From: Candidatus Eiseniibacteriota bacterium
GTDB lineage: Bacteria; Eisenbacteria; RBG-16-71-46
Direction of reading: 5' to 3'
DNA length: 64,000 bases
Assembly: GCA_016710095.1 (NCBI GenBank)
Contig: JADJLL010000018.1
Span: forward strand, 57,946-121,945
The position numbers were made by a program, and so were the translations under genes. This document shows positions 24,712 to 33,365 of this stretch, one piece after another (position 1 is the first letter of the stretch; each line of letters begins with the position of its first letter). The notes beneath the pieces were generated by a model. The model saw nothing but the letters and a program-made list of their open reading frames with translations. It did no database searches and was not told the origin of the DNA.

Positions 24712-24966
24712 ATGCCGACGTACGACTATCGCTGCGACAACGAGCACACGTTCGAGGAGTTCCACAGCATGAGCGACGAGTCGCCGCGCGTCTGTCCGAC
24801 GTGCGGCGCGCCCGCGCGCAAGGTGCCGGGTGGCGGCGCGGGATTCCTCTTCAAGGGTTCGGGCTTCTACATCACCGACTACCGGAGCTCCTCCTACAAG
24901 GAGGGCGCGAAGGCGGACAAGCCGTCGTCCGGTGGCGGGGACTCGAAGCCGTCGAAGGGCGACTGA
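24712..24966 (+). CDS. FmdB-family zinc-ribbon protein
   Basis: 84 residues. MPTYDYRCDNEHTFEEFHSMSDE followed by VCPTCGAPARKV is the FmdB-type regulatory zinc ribbon, here with a C...H plus CPTC ligand set. It continues into the common GAGFLFKGSGFYITDYR block and a Ser/Lys-rich low-complexity tail. Function is unknown in most bacteria. Strongly expressed-looking start after GGGGGAC; seven bases before the next gene. Confidence 0.85.
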   Translation: MPTYDYRCDNEHTFEEFHSMSDESPRVCPTCGAPARKVPGGGAGFLFKGSGFYITDYRSSSYKEGAKADKPSSGGGDSKPSKGD

Positions 24967-24973
24967 GGGACGA

Positions 24974-26802
24974 TTGGGACCGCATCTCACGCGATTCCTC
25001 TTCACGTCTCACGGCGCGGGCTGGCCGGATCCCGGTCAGCCCGTCGCCGTGCGCGCCGACCAGGTGCTGCTCGACGAGGACAACGGCGTCGAGGCGCTGC
25101 TCGGCTTCGAGTCGCTGCGCCACGCCCGGCACCGCTGCGAGCTCGCGCTCGTCGCGCCGGCCCGTGAGGCCTCGGGGCCCGACGCGCACGAGGACCAGCG
25201 CTACCTGATGAGCGCGGCCGCCGCCGCGGGCGCGACGTTCGTGCGCCCCGGAGCGGGTCCGGCCGCCTCCGTGCACCGCCGGCGCTTCGCCGCGCCGGGC
25301 CGCTCGCTCGCCGCGGCGTCCCCGGGCTGCGAGGGCGCGGGTGCTTTCGCGATGCTCGTGCTGCATGCCGACCGTGTCGAACTCGCGGCCGCGCTCGCGG
25401 GCGAGCCGCTCGTGTTCGCGCGTCCGCCGGTCGTCGGCGTGTGCTTCGACGAAGAACTGCCGCTCGACCGTGGCGGCGCCGAGATCGTGTACGCGCTCGC
25501 GGCCGATCACGCGCGGCGCTGTCGTGGCGCCGTGCTCGAGTTCCACGGGCGAGGCCTCGCCTCGATGCCGATGACCGAGCGCATCGCGGTCGCGACGCTC
25601 GCGCCGGCGCTGCTCGGCGCGTTCGCCGTGGTGTTCCCTCGGATGCGCGCACGCGCGCGAACCTGCGCGGGCTCGGGCGCGAGCCCGACTGGCGTTCGGC
25701 GGAAGGTGCTCGCGCAGGTTTCGACGACGAGATCACGCTCACCGCGGCCTCGCTCGCCGCGCCTCCCGCGGAGCCGGGGCTCGTGCGCGTGAGCGCGCTC
25801 GCCGAGGACGACGACGTCGCGCTCGTGGCGCGTGCGGCCGTCTCGGCCCGCGTGCGCCCCGCGATCGAAATCGTGCTCGGCGGCCGCGCGGCGCAGTCGG
25901 TCCTCGAGCGAGGCGGCGTGCTCGAGCGGCTGCGTGAGGCGGGCGCGGCGATCTTCGCGCCCGAATCGTCCGAAGCGCAGGCGCCGAGCGCGGCGACGTT
26001 CGTGATCGGCGACGACCCGCTCGTGCAGCCCGGCCAGCGCTTCCTTTCCGCGCGCGCGTTCTCGCATGCGGTGGAAGGGGAGGCCGGCGAGGTGGACGCG
26101 CCGACGGCGCCCGGTGCCCGGGCGTTCGACGACGACGAACTGCTCGCCGCGCCCGCAGTGGCGCCCGAGATCGAGCGCGCCCCGAGGCACCGAGTGCCGG
26201 CGCAGGCTTCGGCGCTGTCCGGAACGCACCGTTCGACGGTCCTGCTCGAGGCGGGGGATCATGCGCGCTGCGACCGGATCCTGGCGTGGGGGCCGCGCAC
26301 GGCGTCGCTGCGCGGGGATGCGACGGCGCTGGCGGAATACGCGTTCCGGGCGTTCGACGACGGCTTTCCGGCCCGCTGCGCGGCGCACGGTGGGGGTGTG
26401 GTCGTGGCCGGCACCCAGTACGGGGCGGGCGAGCCCTGCGAGCACGCGGCCCGGGTCACGGCGGCCCTGGGCATCCGTGCCGTGATTGCGCAATCCTTCG
26501 CGGGCAGGCACGCTCGTGCCCTCGCGTCGTATGGTGTGCTCCCGTTGGTCTGGCGAGGGACGCCCGCGGACCCGCCGTTGCGGGCCGGGGACGAGATCGA
26601 AATCGTGGACGTCGCCGAAGCGATCGGCGCCCGACGCGTGGCGATCCGGCACCTGACCGGTGGGTGGCAGTTCGACGTGGGACACGATCTCGATCCGCGC
26701 GCGCTCGAAGTGGTGCGCGCCGGGGGATTGCTGGGTTGGTGCGCGCGTGCGCACGCGCGCGCGGAATCGCGCGACGATGCGCGCGACGCGGCGATGCGGT
26801 GA
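24974..26802 (+). CDS. Aconitase-fold protein lacking Fe-S ligands (pseudo-aconitase; one frame break)
   Basis: About 610 residues after repair. The layout is that of a full aconitase/isopropylmalate isomerase: VRADQVLLDEDNGVEALLGFESL, HEDQRYLMSAAAAAGATFVRPGAG, AGPL-like core, EFHGRGLASMPMTERIAVATLAPALLGAFAVVFPSDARTRANL, and a C-terminal swivel domain with VVVAGTQYGAGEPCEHAARVTAALGIRAVIAQSFAGRHARALASYGVLPL. Yet DSHT is SPGC, SCTN is SALAED, the CGPC position is ESSE, and the GSSR loop is GEPC. All three cluster cysteines are gone, so it cannot hold the [4Fe-4S] centre. The frame slips near 25640 (one base missing). TTG 24974 follows fmdB by 7 bases. Role unknown. Confidence 0.7.
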
Positions 26803-26857
26803 GAAGCAGCGCGAGCGCGACGAGCGCGCGAGCGAATGCACGAACGGAAGAATGGAC

Positions 26858-27877
26858 ATGTTGATCGATTACGCGAAGATTCACGCCGTCGCCGGCAAGG
26901 GCGGAGCCGGATGCATCAGCTTCCGGCGTGAGAAGTACGTGCCCAAGGGCGGACCCGATGGTGGCGACGGAGGACGCGGCGGCAGCGTGCTGCTCGCGGT
27001 GGATCCGCACGTCCGCACACTTCTTGACTGCCGTGAACAGCCCCGATACCGTGCCGATTCCGGTCGCGCGGGCCAGGGCAGCAACAAGACCGGCCGCGAC
27101 GGAGACGACCTGATCGTGCGCGTGCCGCCGGGTACCGTGGTGCGCGACGCCGAGAGCAAGGAGCTTCTCGCCGACCTGACGAAGGCCGGCGACCAGTGGC
27201 TCGCCGCTCGCGGTGGACGCGGTGGCCGCGGCAACTCGCGATTCGCCACCGCCACGAACCAGGCGCCCCGGCGCGCCGATCCCGGCGAAGCCGGCGAAGA
27301 GCGGACGCTCGAGCTCGAGCTCAAACTCATCGCCGACGTGGGACTGGTCGGACTGCCCAACGCGGGCAAGTCCACGCTGCTCTCGCGCATCACGCGGGCA
27401 CGTCCGAAGATCGCCGACTATCCGTTCACGACCCTGGAGCCGAACCTCGGCATCACCGCGCTCGACGCCGAGCGCACGTTCGTGGTCGCGGACATCCCCG
27501 GCCTCATCGAAGGCGCCAGCGAAGGGCGCGGGCTGGGTCTGCAGTTTCTCCGTCACGTCGAACGCACGCGCGTGCTCGCGTTCCTCGTGGACTCCGCCAG
27601 CGAGGATCCCGCGAGCGTGCTCGCGATGCTGGAGAAGGAAATCGCGCAGTACAGCGCCACGCTCGGCGAGAAGCCGCGCGTCGTGGTGCTGAGCAAGTCG
27701 GATACGCTGGCTCCGGAGGATCGCGAGGGACGTGGCGCGGTGGTGGGATTGCCGCAGGCGCACGTGATCAGCGCGCACACCGGAGACGGACTCAAGGAAC
27801 TGCTCGAGGATCTGTGGCGCGTCATCGCCGCCGAGAGCGCCGCGGAAACGAACCGGGAGAACGAAGATGTCGGATGA
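26858..27877 (+). CDS. obgE: Obg-family GTPase (CgtA)
   Basis: 339 residues. N-terminal glycine-rich Obg fold (KGGAGCISFRREKYVPKGGPDGGDGGRGG) and G domain with GLPNAGKST (G1), DIPGLIEGASEG (G3) and SKSD (G4). The C-terminal OCT domain is missing, as in many short Obg proteins. Acts in late 50S assembly and stress control. ATG 26858 is preferred over ATG 26852 because GGAAG (26845-26849) is then 8 bases away. The 3' end overlaps the HEAT gene by 11 bases. Confidence 0.94.
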   Translation: MLIDYAKIHAVAGKGGAGCISFRREKYVPKGGPDGGDGGRGGSVLLAVDPHVRTLLDCREQPRYRADSGRAGQGSNKTGRDGDDLIVRVPPGTVVRDAESKELLADLTKAGDQWLAARGGRGGRGNSRFATATNQAPRRADPGEAGEERTLELELKLIADVGLVGLPNAGKSTLLSRITRARPKIADYPFTTLEPNLGITALDAERTFVVADIPGLIEGASEGRGLGLQFLRHVERTRVLAFLVDSASEDPASVLAMLEKEIAQYSATLGEKPRVVVLSKSDTLAPEDREGRGAVVGLPQAHVISAHTGDGLKELLEDLWRVIAAESAAETNRENEDVG

Positions 27878-28529
27878 CAAGTACGGACCGGGGCGGACCT
27901 TCGACGCCATGAACGCGCGCGGACTCGCCGGCAAGCGCGACTACGTGCGCTCGCTCGAGCAGCGCCGCGACGAAGAAGCCATGTCGCTGCTGGTCGAGTG
28001 CCTGTGCGACGAATCGTGGTACCTGCGCGAACTCGCCGAGAGCGCGCTCCTGCGACTGGGCGATCGCGCCGGCGAGACGCTGCTGCCGCTGCTCGAGCAG
28101 GGGCTGTGGTTCTCGCGCGTGAGCGCCGCTCGCGTGCTCGGCCGCCTCGGGCACCGTCCCGCCGCGGCGGGGCTGCTGCGCCTGACGACGGACAGCAACT
28201 CGACCGTCGTGCAGGCGGCGTACGCCGGACTGCAGGAGCTCGCGCACCGCGGCGGTTCCGTGCGGATCGGCTGGGAGCTGCACCGGATGCCGGCGGAGTT
28301 CCGGCGCTCGCGCCTCGACCAGCTCGGCACGATCGACCGTCCCCTGTACGAGCGGCTCTCGCGGATGATGCAGAACGACGAGCTCATGACCAACGAAGAC
28401 CCCGACGACCTGCGCGACGACAGCGATCTCGTGCGCGCGAGCGAGGAGGGTGTCGAATGGGAAGTGCTCACCGGTCCGCCGCAGGCCCGCGCCACCGTTA
28501 CACCGCCTCCGGCCACGCCGGAGCCGTGA
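27867..28529 (+). CDS. HEAT-repeat protein
   Basis: 220 residues. Helical repeats between residues 30 and 130 (AMSLLVECLCDESWYLRELAESALLRLGDRAG, LLPLLEQGLWFSRVSAARVLGRLGHRPA, LLRLTTDSNSTVVQAAYAGLQEL) are PBS-lyase-type HEAT repeats. The tail is acidic then Pro rich. Such proteins are scaffolds; no enzyme motif is present. Wedged between obgE and dprA with overlaps on both sides, so coexpressed. Specific role unknown. Confidence 0.7.
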   Translation: MSDDKYGPGRTFDAMNARGLAGKRDYVRSLEQRRDEEAMSLLVECLCDESWYLRELAESALLRLGDRAGETLLPLLEQGLWFSRVSAARVLGRLGHRPAAAGLLRLTTDSNSTVVQAAYAGLQELAHRGGSVRIGWELHRMPAEFRRSRLDQLGTIDRPLYERLSRMMQNDELMTNEDPDDLRDDSDLVRASEEGVEWEVLTGPPQARATVTPPPATPEP

Positions 28530-29410
28530 TCGCGCCGTCCGGCGTCGCGGATGCTCCGCGGATCCGCGCGCACGCGCGGCACCGCGACGAGGCCGCGTAT
28601 CCGGCGGGGCTGCGCGATCTGTCGGACGCGCCCGCGCGCGTGTTCGTCGCGGGCGCGCTCGACGCGCCGGTCGCCCGCTGCGTGGCGATCGTGGGTTCGC
28701 GCGCCGCGAGCGAGTACGGCCGGGCGTTCGCGCACCGGCTCGCGGGCGATCTCGCGCAGGCCGGATTCGTCGTCGTGAGCGGACTCGCCCACGGCATCGA
28801 CGCCGCGGCGCACGCGGGCGCGCTCGAAGCGCGCGGCCGCACCGTCGGTGTCGTGCCCGCGGGACTCGATCACATCACGCCGGTGCAGCACGTCGCGCTC
28901 GCACGCCGCATCGAGTCGAACGGCGCGCTGCTCACCGAGCGCGAGTCCGGCCCGCCGTTCGGTCCCGGCGCGTTCGTGCGCCGCAATCGCCTGATCGCCG
29001 CGCTCAGCGCGGTGACCGTCGTCGTCGAGGCGGCCGAGCGCAGCGGGGCGCTGTCCACGGCGACGGCCGCGCGTGCGCTCGGAAGGCCCGTGCTCGCGGT
29101 GCCCGGCGACGTGGACCGCCCGTCGTCGCGCGGCACGCTGCAGCTGTTGCGCGAAGGCGCGCGCGTGTGTGGCGGCATCGCCGACGTGCTCGCCGCGCTT
29201 CCGCCGCGCGCTCCCGGCGCGGACGCATCGCCGCGCGAGCGGCTGTTCGCCGCGCTCGCGAGCACGCCGCGCACGCTCGCCGAACTCGCGGCCGCCGCGG
29301 GACTGCGCGAGCAGGAAGCGGGCGCCGAACTCGTGCAGATGGAGTGGGCGGGACTCGCGCGCGCGCTGCCCGGCCAGCGCTGGGCGCGGGCAGGGGGTAT
29401 GCCGGCATGA
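28526..29410 (+). CDS. dprA: DNA processing protein DprA (Smf)
   Basis: 294 residues. Loads RecA on incoming single-stranded DNA during transformation. The Rossmann-like core has VAIVGSRAASEYGRAFAHRLAGDLAQAGFVVVSGLAHGIDAAAH and the GTVGVVPAGLDHITPVQH, RNRLIAALSAVTVVVEAAERSGAL and VPGDVDRPSSRG blocks. A C-terminal winged-helix (DML1-like) domain follows. GTG 28526 overlaps the preceding stop as GTGA. Together with the ComEA-like gene and type IV pili it suggests natural competence. Confidence 0.9.
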   Translation: MIAPSGVADAPRIRAHARHRDEAAYPAGLRDLSDAPARVFVAGALDAPVARCVAIVGSRAASEYGRAFAHRLAGDLAQAGFVVVSGLAHGIDAAAHAGALEARGRTVGVVPAGLDHITPVQHVALARRIESNGALLTERESGPPFGPGAFVRRNRLIAALSAVTVVVEAAERSGALSTATAARALGRPVLAVPGDVDRPSSRGTLQLLREGARVCGGIADVLAALPPRAPGADASPRERLFAALASTPRTLAELAAAAGLREQEAGAELVQMEWAGLARALPGQRWARAGGMPA

Positions 29411-30294
29411 AGCCGAAGCACCTCGTGGAGTACGCGCTCGTGCGAGCGGCGTTCGGCGCGGCGGGGCTGCTGCCCTGGCAGCGCTCGCTCGCGCTCGGGG
29501 CCGCGCTCGGTGACGTCGTGCGCCGGCTCGGCATGCGTGTGGGCGTGGCGCGCGCGAACCTCGCGCTCGCGTTTCCCGGGATGCCGGAGCAGGAGCGCGA
29601 GCGCATCCTGCGGCTCACGTACCGCGAAGTCGGGCGCATCGCGATCGAGTACGGCCGTTTCGCGCAGCTCGCCAAGGAGCCGACCGACCGCGTGTTCGAG
29701 CGCATCGACGGCGAGGAGCACGCGAAGGCGCTCGTCGGCCGCGGCACGGTCATGTTCTCGGGGCACTACGGCAATCTCGAACTCTTCGCCGCGCACGTCG
29801 CGAAGTACAACCCCGTGGACCTGCTCGTGAAGCCGCAGAGCAACCCGCTCGTGAACGACCTCATCGTGAACCTGCGCAAGCAGTGCGACGTCGGCGTGAT
29901 CCCGACCGGGGGCGGCGTGAAGCAGATCTTCAAGTCGCTGCGCGCGGGCCGATGGATCGCGATGGCGGCCGATCAGGACGCGCGGCGTCACGGCGTGTTC
30001 GTGCCGTTCTTCGGGCGGCTCGCGAGCACGCCCGAAGGGCCCGCTCGCATCTCGCTGCAGACCGGCGCGCCGATCCTGTTCGGCCACGTGCGCCGCCGGC
30101 CCGACGGACGGCACGACGTGTTCCTGGATCCGCCGCGCGAGGCGACGCTGCCGCCGACCGAGGAGAACGTCCGCGCGCTCGTCGCGTGGTACACGTCGAG
30201 GCTCGAGGAAATCATCCGCGAACAGCCCGAACACTGGTTCTGGCTGCATCGCCGCTGGAAGACCGCGCCCCCGGAAGGCGCGACGGAGGACTGA
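29407..30294 (+). CDS. Lipid A-type lysophospholipid acyltransferase (LpxL/HtrB-like)
   Basis: 295 residues. LPLAT-family membrane acyltransferase. FSGHYGNLEL is the catalytic HX4-5D/E box and AADQDARRHGVFVPFFG the conserved second block. ARANLALAFPGMPEQERERI is also typical of HtrB/LpxL. Adds a secondary acyl chain to lipid A in Gram-negative bacteria, in the inner membrane. Overlaps dprA by four bases. Supports a lipopolysaccharide-bearing diderm, though related enzymes act on other lipids. Confidence 0.85.
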   Translation: MKPKHLVEYALVRAAFGAAGLLPWQRSLALGAALGDVVRRLGMRVGVARANLALAFPGMPEQERERILRLTYREVGRIAIEYGRFAQLAKEPTDRVFERIDGEEHAKALVGRGTVMFSGHYGNLELFAAHVAKYNPVDLLVKPQSNPLVNDLIVNLRKQCDVGVIPTGGGVKQIFKSLRAGRWIAMAADQDARRHGVFVPFFGRLASTPEGPARISLQTGAPILFGHVRRRPDGRHDVFLDPPREATLPPTEENVRALVAWYTSRLEEIIREQPEHWFWLHRRWKTAPPEGATED

Positions 30295-30296
30295 CG

Positions 30297-30734
30297 ATGC
30301 ATCGGTTCGAGCTGCGCGTGCGCTACGGCGACGTCGACCAGATGGGCTGGGTGTACTACGGGAACTATCTCCGCTGGTTCGAGATCGGCCGCGCCGAGAT
30401 GATGCGCGCGCTGGGGCACACCTATCGCGACGTCGAGGTGAAGGAGGGCATCCTCATGCCCGTGCTCGAGGCGCGCTGCCGGTACCACCACGGCGCGCGC
30501 TACGACGAACTCGTCGCGATCGAGACCGGCGTCTTCGGCGTCACGCGGGCGAAGATGCGCTTCGGCTACCGCGTGGTCGGCGAGGACGGCACGCTGTGCG
30601 CCATCGGCTACACCGAGCACTGCTTCACGAGCCCGGAGGCGAAGCTCGTGCGTCCGCCGGCGAGTCTCGTGAGCCTGCTCGACCGCGCGCCGCAGGTGGA
30701 CGACGCACTGCGCGCGCGGATCGAGGCGCTCTGA
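30297..30734 (+). CDS. Hotdog-fold acyl-CoA thioesterase, YbgC type
   Basis: 145 residues. RVRYGDVDQMGWVYYGNYLRWFEIGR is the 4-hydroxybenzoyl-CoA thioesterase/YbgC signature, with the catalytic Asp in the D-x-x-G-x-V-Y-Y-G-N-Y motif. Cleaves short or medium acyl-CoA or acyl-ACP. Two bases after the acyltransferase stop, so same operon. It ends 6 bases before the stop of a convergent gene. Confidence 0.88.
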   Translation: MHRFELRVRYGDVDQMGWVYYGNYLRWFEIGRAEMMRALGHTYRDVEVKEGILMPVLEARCRYHHGARYDELVAIETGVFGVTRAKMRFGYRVVGEDGTLCAIGYTEHCFTSPEAKLVRPPASLVSLLDRAPQVDDALRARIEAL

Positions 30735-30740
30735 CGCGCG

Positions 30741-31040
30741 TCAGCTCGTGAAGCCGAGCTCCTTCGGCTTGGGCGGCTCGCCCGGAGTCTTGAGCGGTCC
30801 GAAGTTCGCTTCGTAGTTCTTGAGGTTCTGCTCGAGCGCGACGAGCAGCCCCTTCGCGTGCGTCGGCGTCATGATGATGCGCGAGAACACGCGGGCCTTG
30901 GGCAGGCCGGGCATCGTGCGCGCGAAGTCGAGCACGACCTCCGCCTGCGAATGCGTGATGAAGACGAGGTTGGCGTAGATGCCTTCGGCTTCCTTCTCGC
31001 CGAGGCCGACTTCGATGGGCTGGCCCTGAGGTGCGTCCAC
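30741..31040 (-). CDS. DUF3467 protein
   Basis: 99 residues on the minus strand. Small DUF3467 protein: GIYANLVFITHSQAEVVLDFARTMPG, ARVFSRIIMTPTHAKGLLVALEQNLKNYEANFG. Function unknown; found in many bacterial phyla as a stand-alone gene. GTG start at 31040 with GGAG 5 bases before it. One of only two minus-strand genes seen. Confidence 0.85.
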   Translation of the reverse strand: MDAPQGQPIEVGLGEKEAEGIYANLVFITHSQAEVVLDFARTMPGLPKARVFSRIIMTPTHAKGLLVALEQNLKNYEANFGPLKTPGEPPKPKELGFTS

Positions 31041-31090
31041 GGAATCTCCGGTGCGTGCGGGGTTTGGGGCGTGCGTGTGTCCGGGCGGGG

Positions 31091-31119
31091 ACCGTAGGCA
31101 GCCCGAGATGGGCGGTCAA
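31091..31119 (-). promoter_or_regulatory. Promoter of the DUF3467 gene
   Basis: On the minus strand TTGACC (31114-31119), 17 bases, TACGGT (31091-31096). Leader about 43 bases to GTG 31040. Confidence 0.55.
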
Positions 31120-31212
31120 GGAAGGGGTCCGCGATGCCGAAAACCCCGGCGGACCGAGGGGCTCGTGCCCGTGGTCCCGAACTTCACTTCTTCCGACCCG
31201 CCCGGGGACTTC

Positions 31213-32976
31213 ATGGATCACGCGCAGCAGCCGAGCGCGCCGCACGCGGCCGCGCCCGGCGACACTTTCGCACCCGGGATGGCCCGCGCCGACCGCGCTT
31301 TTCGACGGTGACGCCGAACTGGGGGCGATCGAACGCACCCTGCTCGCCTTCGCCACGCATCCCGGCGGAGCCGGCGGCCAGCAGGCTTGGCTGCTGCTCT
31401 GGAACTCACGCACCGGGTTGCTCGAAGGCTGGCGCGAAGCGGGCGCCTCGGCGTCGCTGACCCTCGAGGACGCGCTTTGCCGGGCGCGGCGCATCGGCTC
31501 GGCCGAAGGCGCGAGCGAACGCTTTCATCCGTGGGCCGAGGAACCCGAGCGGCTCGAAGGACCGGCCGCGCACGCGTGGCGCGCGCAGGCGTGCGCCGCG
31601 GGCGACGGCGGTGAACAGCCCGGCGCGCCGTGGTCCGCGAGCGCGCGCGTCGGCGCGGTGCCGCTGCGCCGCGGAGCACGCGCGTACGGTGTGCTCGTGT
31701 GTGCGTGGAACGCGGCGTCGCCGCGCGAGGCGGCCGCGCTCGAGTGGCTGCGTGCGGCGGCCGAGGCGGCGTTCGGCGCGCAGTGGCGCGGTGCGGAGGC
31801 GCGCCGGCTTTCACGCCAGGCGCAGGCGATCGCCGAGCTCGTGCGCACGAGCGTGAGCGCGGTGAATCTCGCCGAAGTGCTGCACCTCGTCACGAAGCAC
31901 GCGGCCGAAGGGCTCGCGGCTCGCGGCGCGGCGCTGTATCGCACCGATCCGCGCGGCTCGCTCAAGGTCGAAGTGGCGCACGGCCACCCCGTCATGCGGG
32001 ACACGTTCGCGCGCGGCTTCCTCGCCGCGGCGCAGCAGGTGTGCGACTCGGGGCAGGCACTCACCGGCGCGCGCGGGCGACGAAGCGCCGCAGCTGCCGC
32101 CCGGTGTCTCGGGTGAGACCAGCGTGTGGGCGATCGCTCCGCTCGTCGCGTACGGCCGCCGGCTCGGCGCGATCGTCGTGTACGACGGGCTCGACCGCCA
32201 TCCGGCGTCGGGCGCATTCGAGCGCTCCGACCTCGAACATCTTTCCGCGCTCGCCGACCACGCCGCGCTCGTCCTCGAGCACGCGCGACTGGGCGACGAA
32301 GCGCGCCGCCACGAGCAGCAGCTGGCCGAACAGTCGGCGCGCTTGCGCGAACTCGATCGCCTCGCCGCCATCGGCGAGATGGCCGTGCGCGTCGCGCAGG
32401 AATCGCGCAACCCGCTCGCGTCGATCGCCGCGTTCGTGAAGCGCGCGCACCGCGAACTGCCGGAGGACGACGCGCGACGCGAGTACCTCGAGATCGTGCT
32501 GCGCGAGGCCGAGCGCCTCGAAGCGATGCTCGGCGAACAGATGGAATACTCGCGGCTGCAGCGCCCGAGCCTCGAGATGCAGAACCTGAACGGCGTCGTG
32601 CAGGAGGCGCTGCAGCGATTCAGCGAATCGCTCGTGCGCCGGCGCGTGCGGCTGCTCAAGAAGCTCGCCGGGGACCTGCCGGAGCTGCTGCTCGACGAGC
32701 ACCGCATCAAAGGCCGGTGACCTGCTCGATCAGTTGTTCGTGCCGTTCGCGTCCGGCGGCACCGCGGGAGCGGCCGTGGGGCTCGGCGTCGCCCAGCAGA
32801 TCGTGCGCGAGCACGGCGGCGAGGTGCGGCTGCGCGCGGACGGGGAGTGGAGCACGATCTTCTCGTTCACGCTGCCGATCGCGGGCAACGAGGATCGGCG
32901 GAAGGCGCAGGACCGGCGTTCGGTGCGCGGTGAACGGCGGCGGCGGAAGGACGACGATCCCTCGCGCGGAAGTTGA
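31213..32976 (+). pseudogene. Degenerate GAF-domain histidine kinase
   Basis: After repair the order is: N-terminal GAF-like region, second GAF (VNLAEVLHLVTKHAAEGLAARGAALYRT), dimerisation helix, and the end of a HATPase domain (LDQLFVPFASGG to VGLGVAQQIVREHGG). In the H box the acceptor His is replaced by Gln (AQESRNPLAS, codon 32397-32399). The stretch between DEHRIK and GDLLDQL is missing, removing N and G1 boxes (some 45 residues). There are frame breaks near 31300 and 32075. The changed His and lost N box are not simple single-base errors, so I call it inactive as a kinase. ATG 31213 is the best start; upstream is uncertain. Confidence 0.6.
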
Positions 32977-33002
32977 CGGCCGTTCGGAACGCGTGGTAAA
33001 AA
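32973..33002 (+). promoter_or_regulatory. Promoter of the tRNA-Phe/tRNA-Thr unit
   Basis: TTGACG (32973-32978), 18 bases, TAAAAA (32997-33002). It lies about 38 bases before the mature tRNA-Phe 5' end, overlapping the stop of the kinase remnant. Confidence 0.65.
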
Positions 33003-33040
33003 TCCCGGCCCTGTGACCGCAGTGGGTCACTCCAGATTTC

Positions 33041-33116
33041 GCCACCCTAGCTCAGTTGGTAGAGCACACGACTGAAAATCGTGGTGTCCCCAGTTCGATT
33101 CTGGGGGGTGGCACCA
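33041..33116 (+). tRNA. tRNA-Phe (GAA)
   Basis: 76 bases with encoded CCA. Acceptor GCCACCC pairs with GGGTGGC, the anticodon loop reads CTGAAAA (GAA), and the T arm CCCAG-TTCGATT-CTGGG is perfect. Confidence 0.97.
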
Positions 33117-33155
33117 TGTGGGACCGGCCGATACACGGGCCGGGTGGTACGAGGA

Positions 33156-33231
33156 GCTGGTGTAGCTCAGCTGGTAGAGCACGTCACTCGTAATGACGGG
33201 GTCACCGGTTCGATTCCGGTCACCAGCTCCA
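33156..33231 (+). tRNA. tRNA-Thr (CGT)
   Basis: 76 bases with encoded CCA. Acceptor GCTGGTG pairs with CACCAGC; anticodon loop CTCGTAA gives CGT. It follows tRNA-Phe by 39 bases and is probably cotranscribed. Confidence 0.97.
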
Positions 33232-33365
33232 TTTCAAAAACCCAGGCAGCAAGCCGGCGTGTCGTTCGCGCCGGAAAGTCCGGGCCGATGCCGGGCGCGT
33301 CCTCGCGCCGCGCGTCGGTCCGTTGTCGTGTGCGGGCGTTCGCGCCCGGCGCCGGAGGGAGCCGC

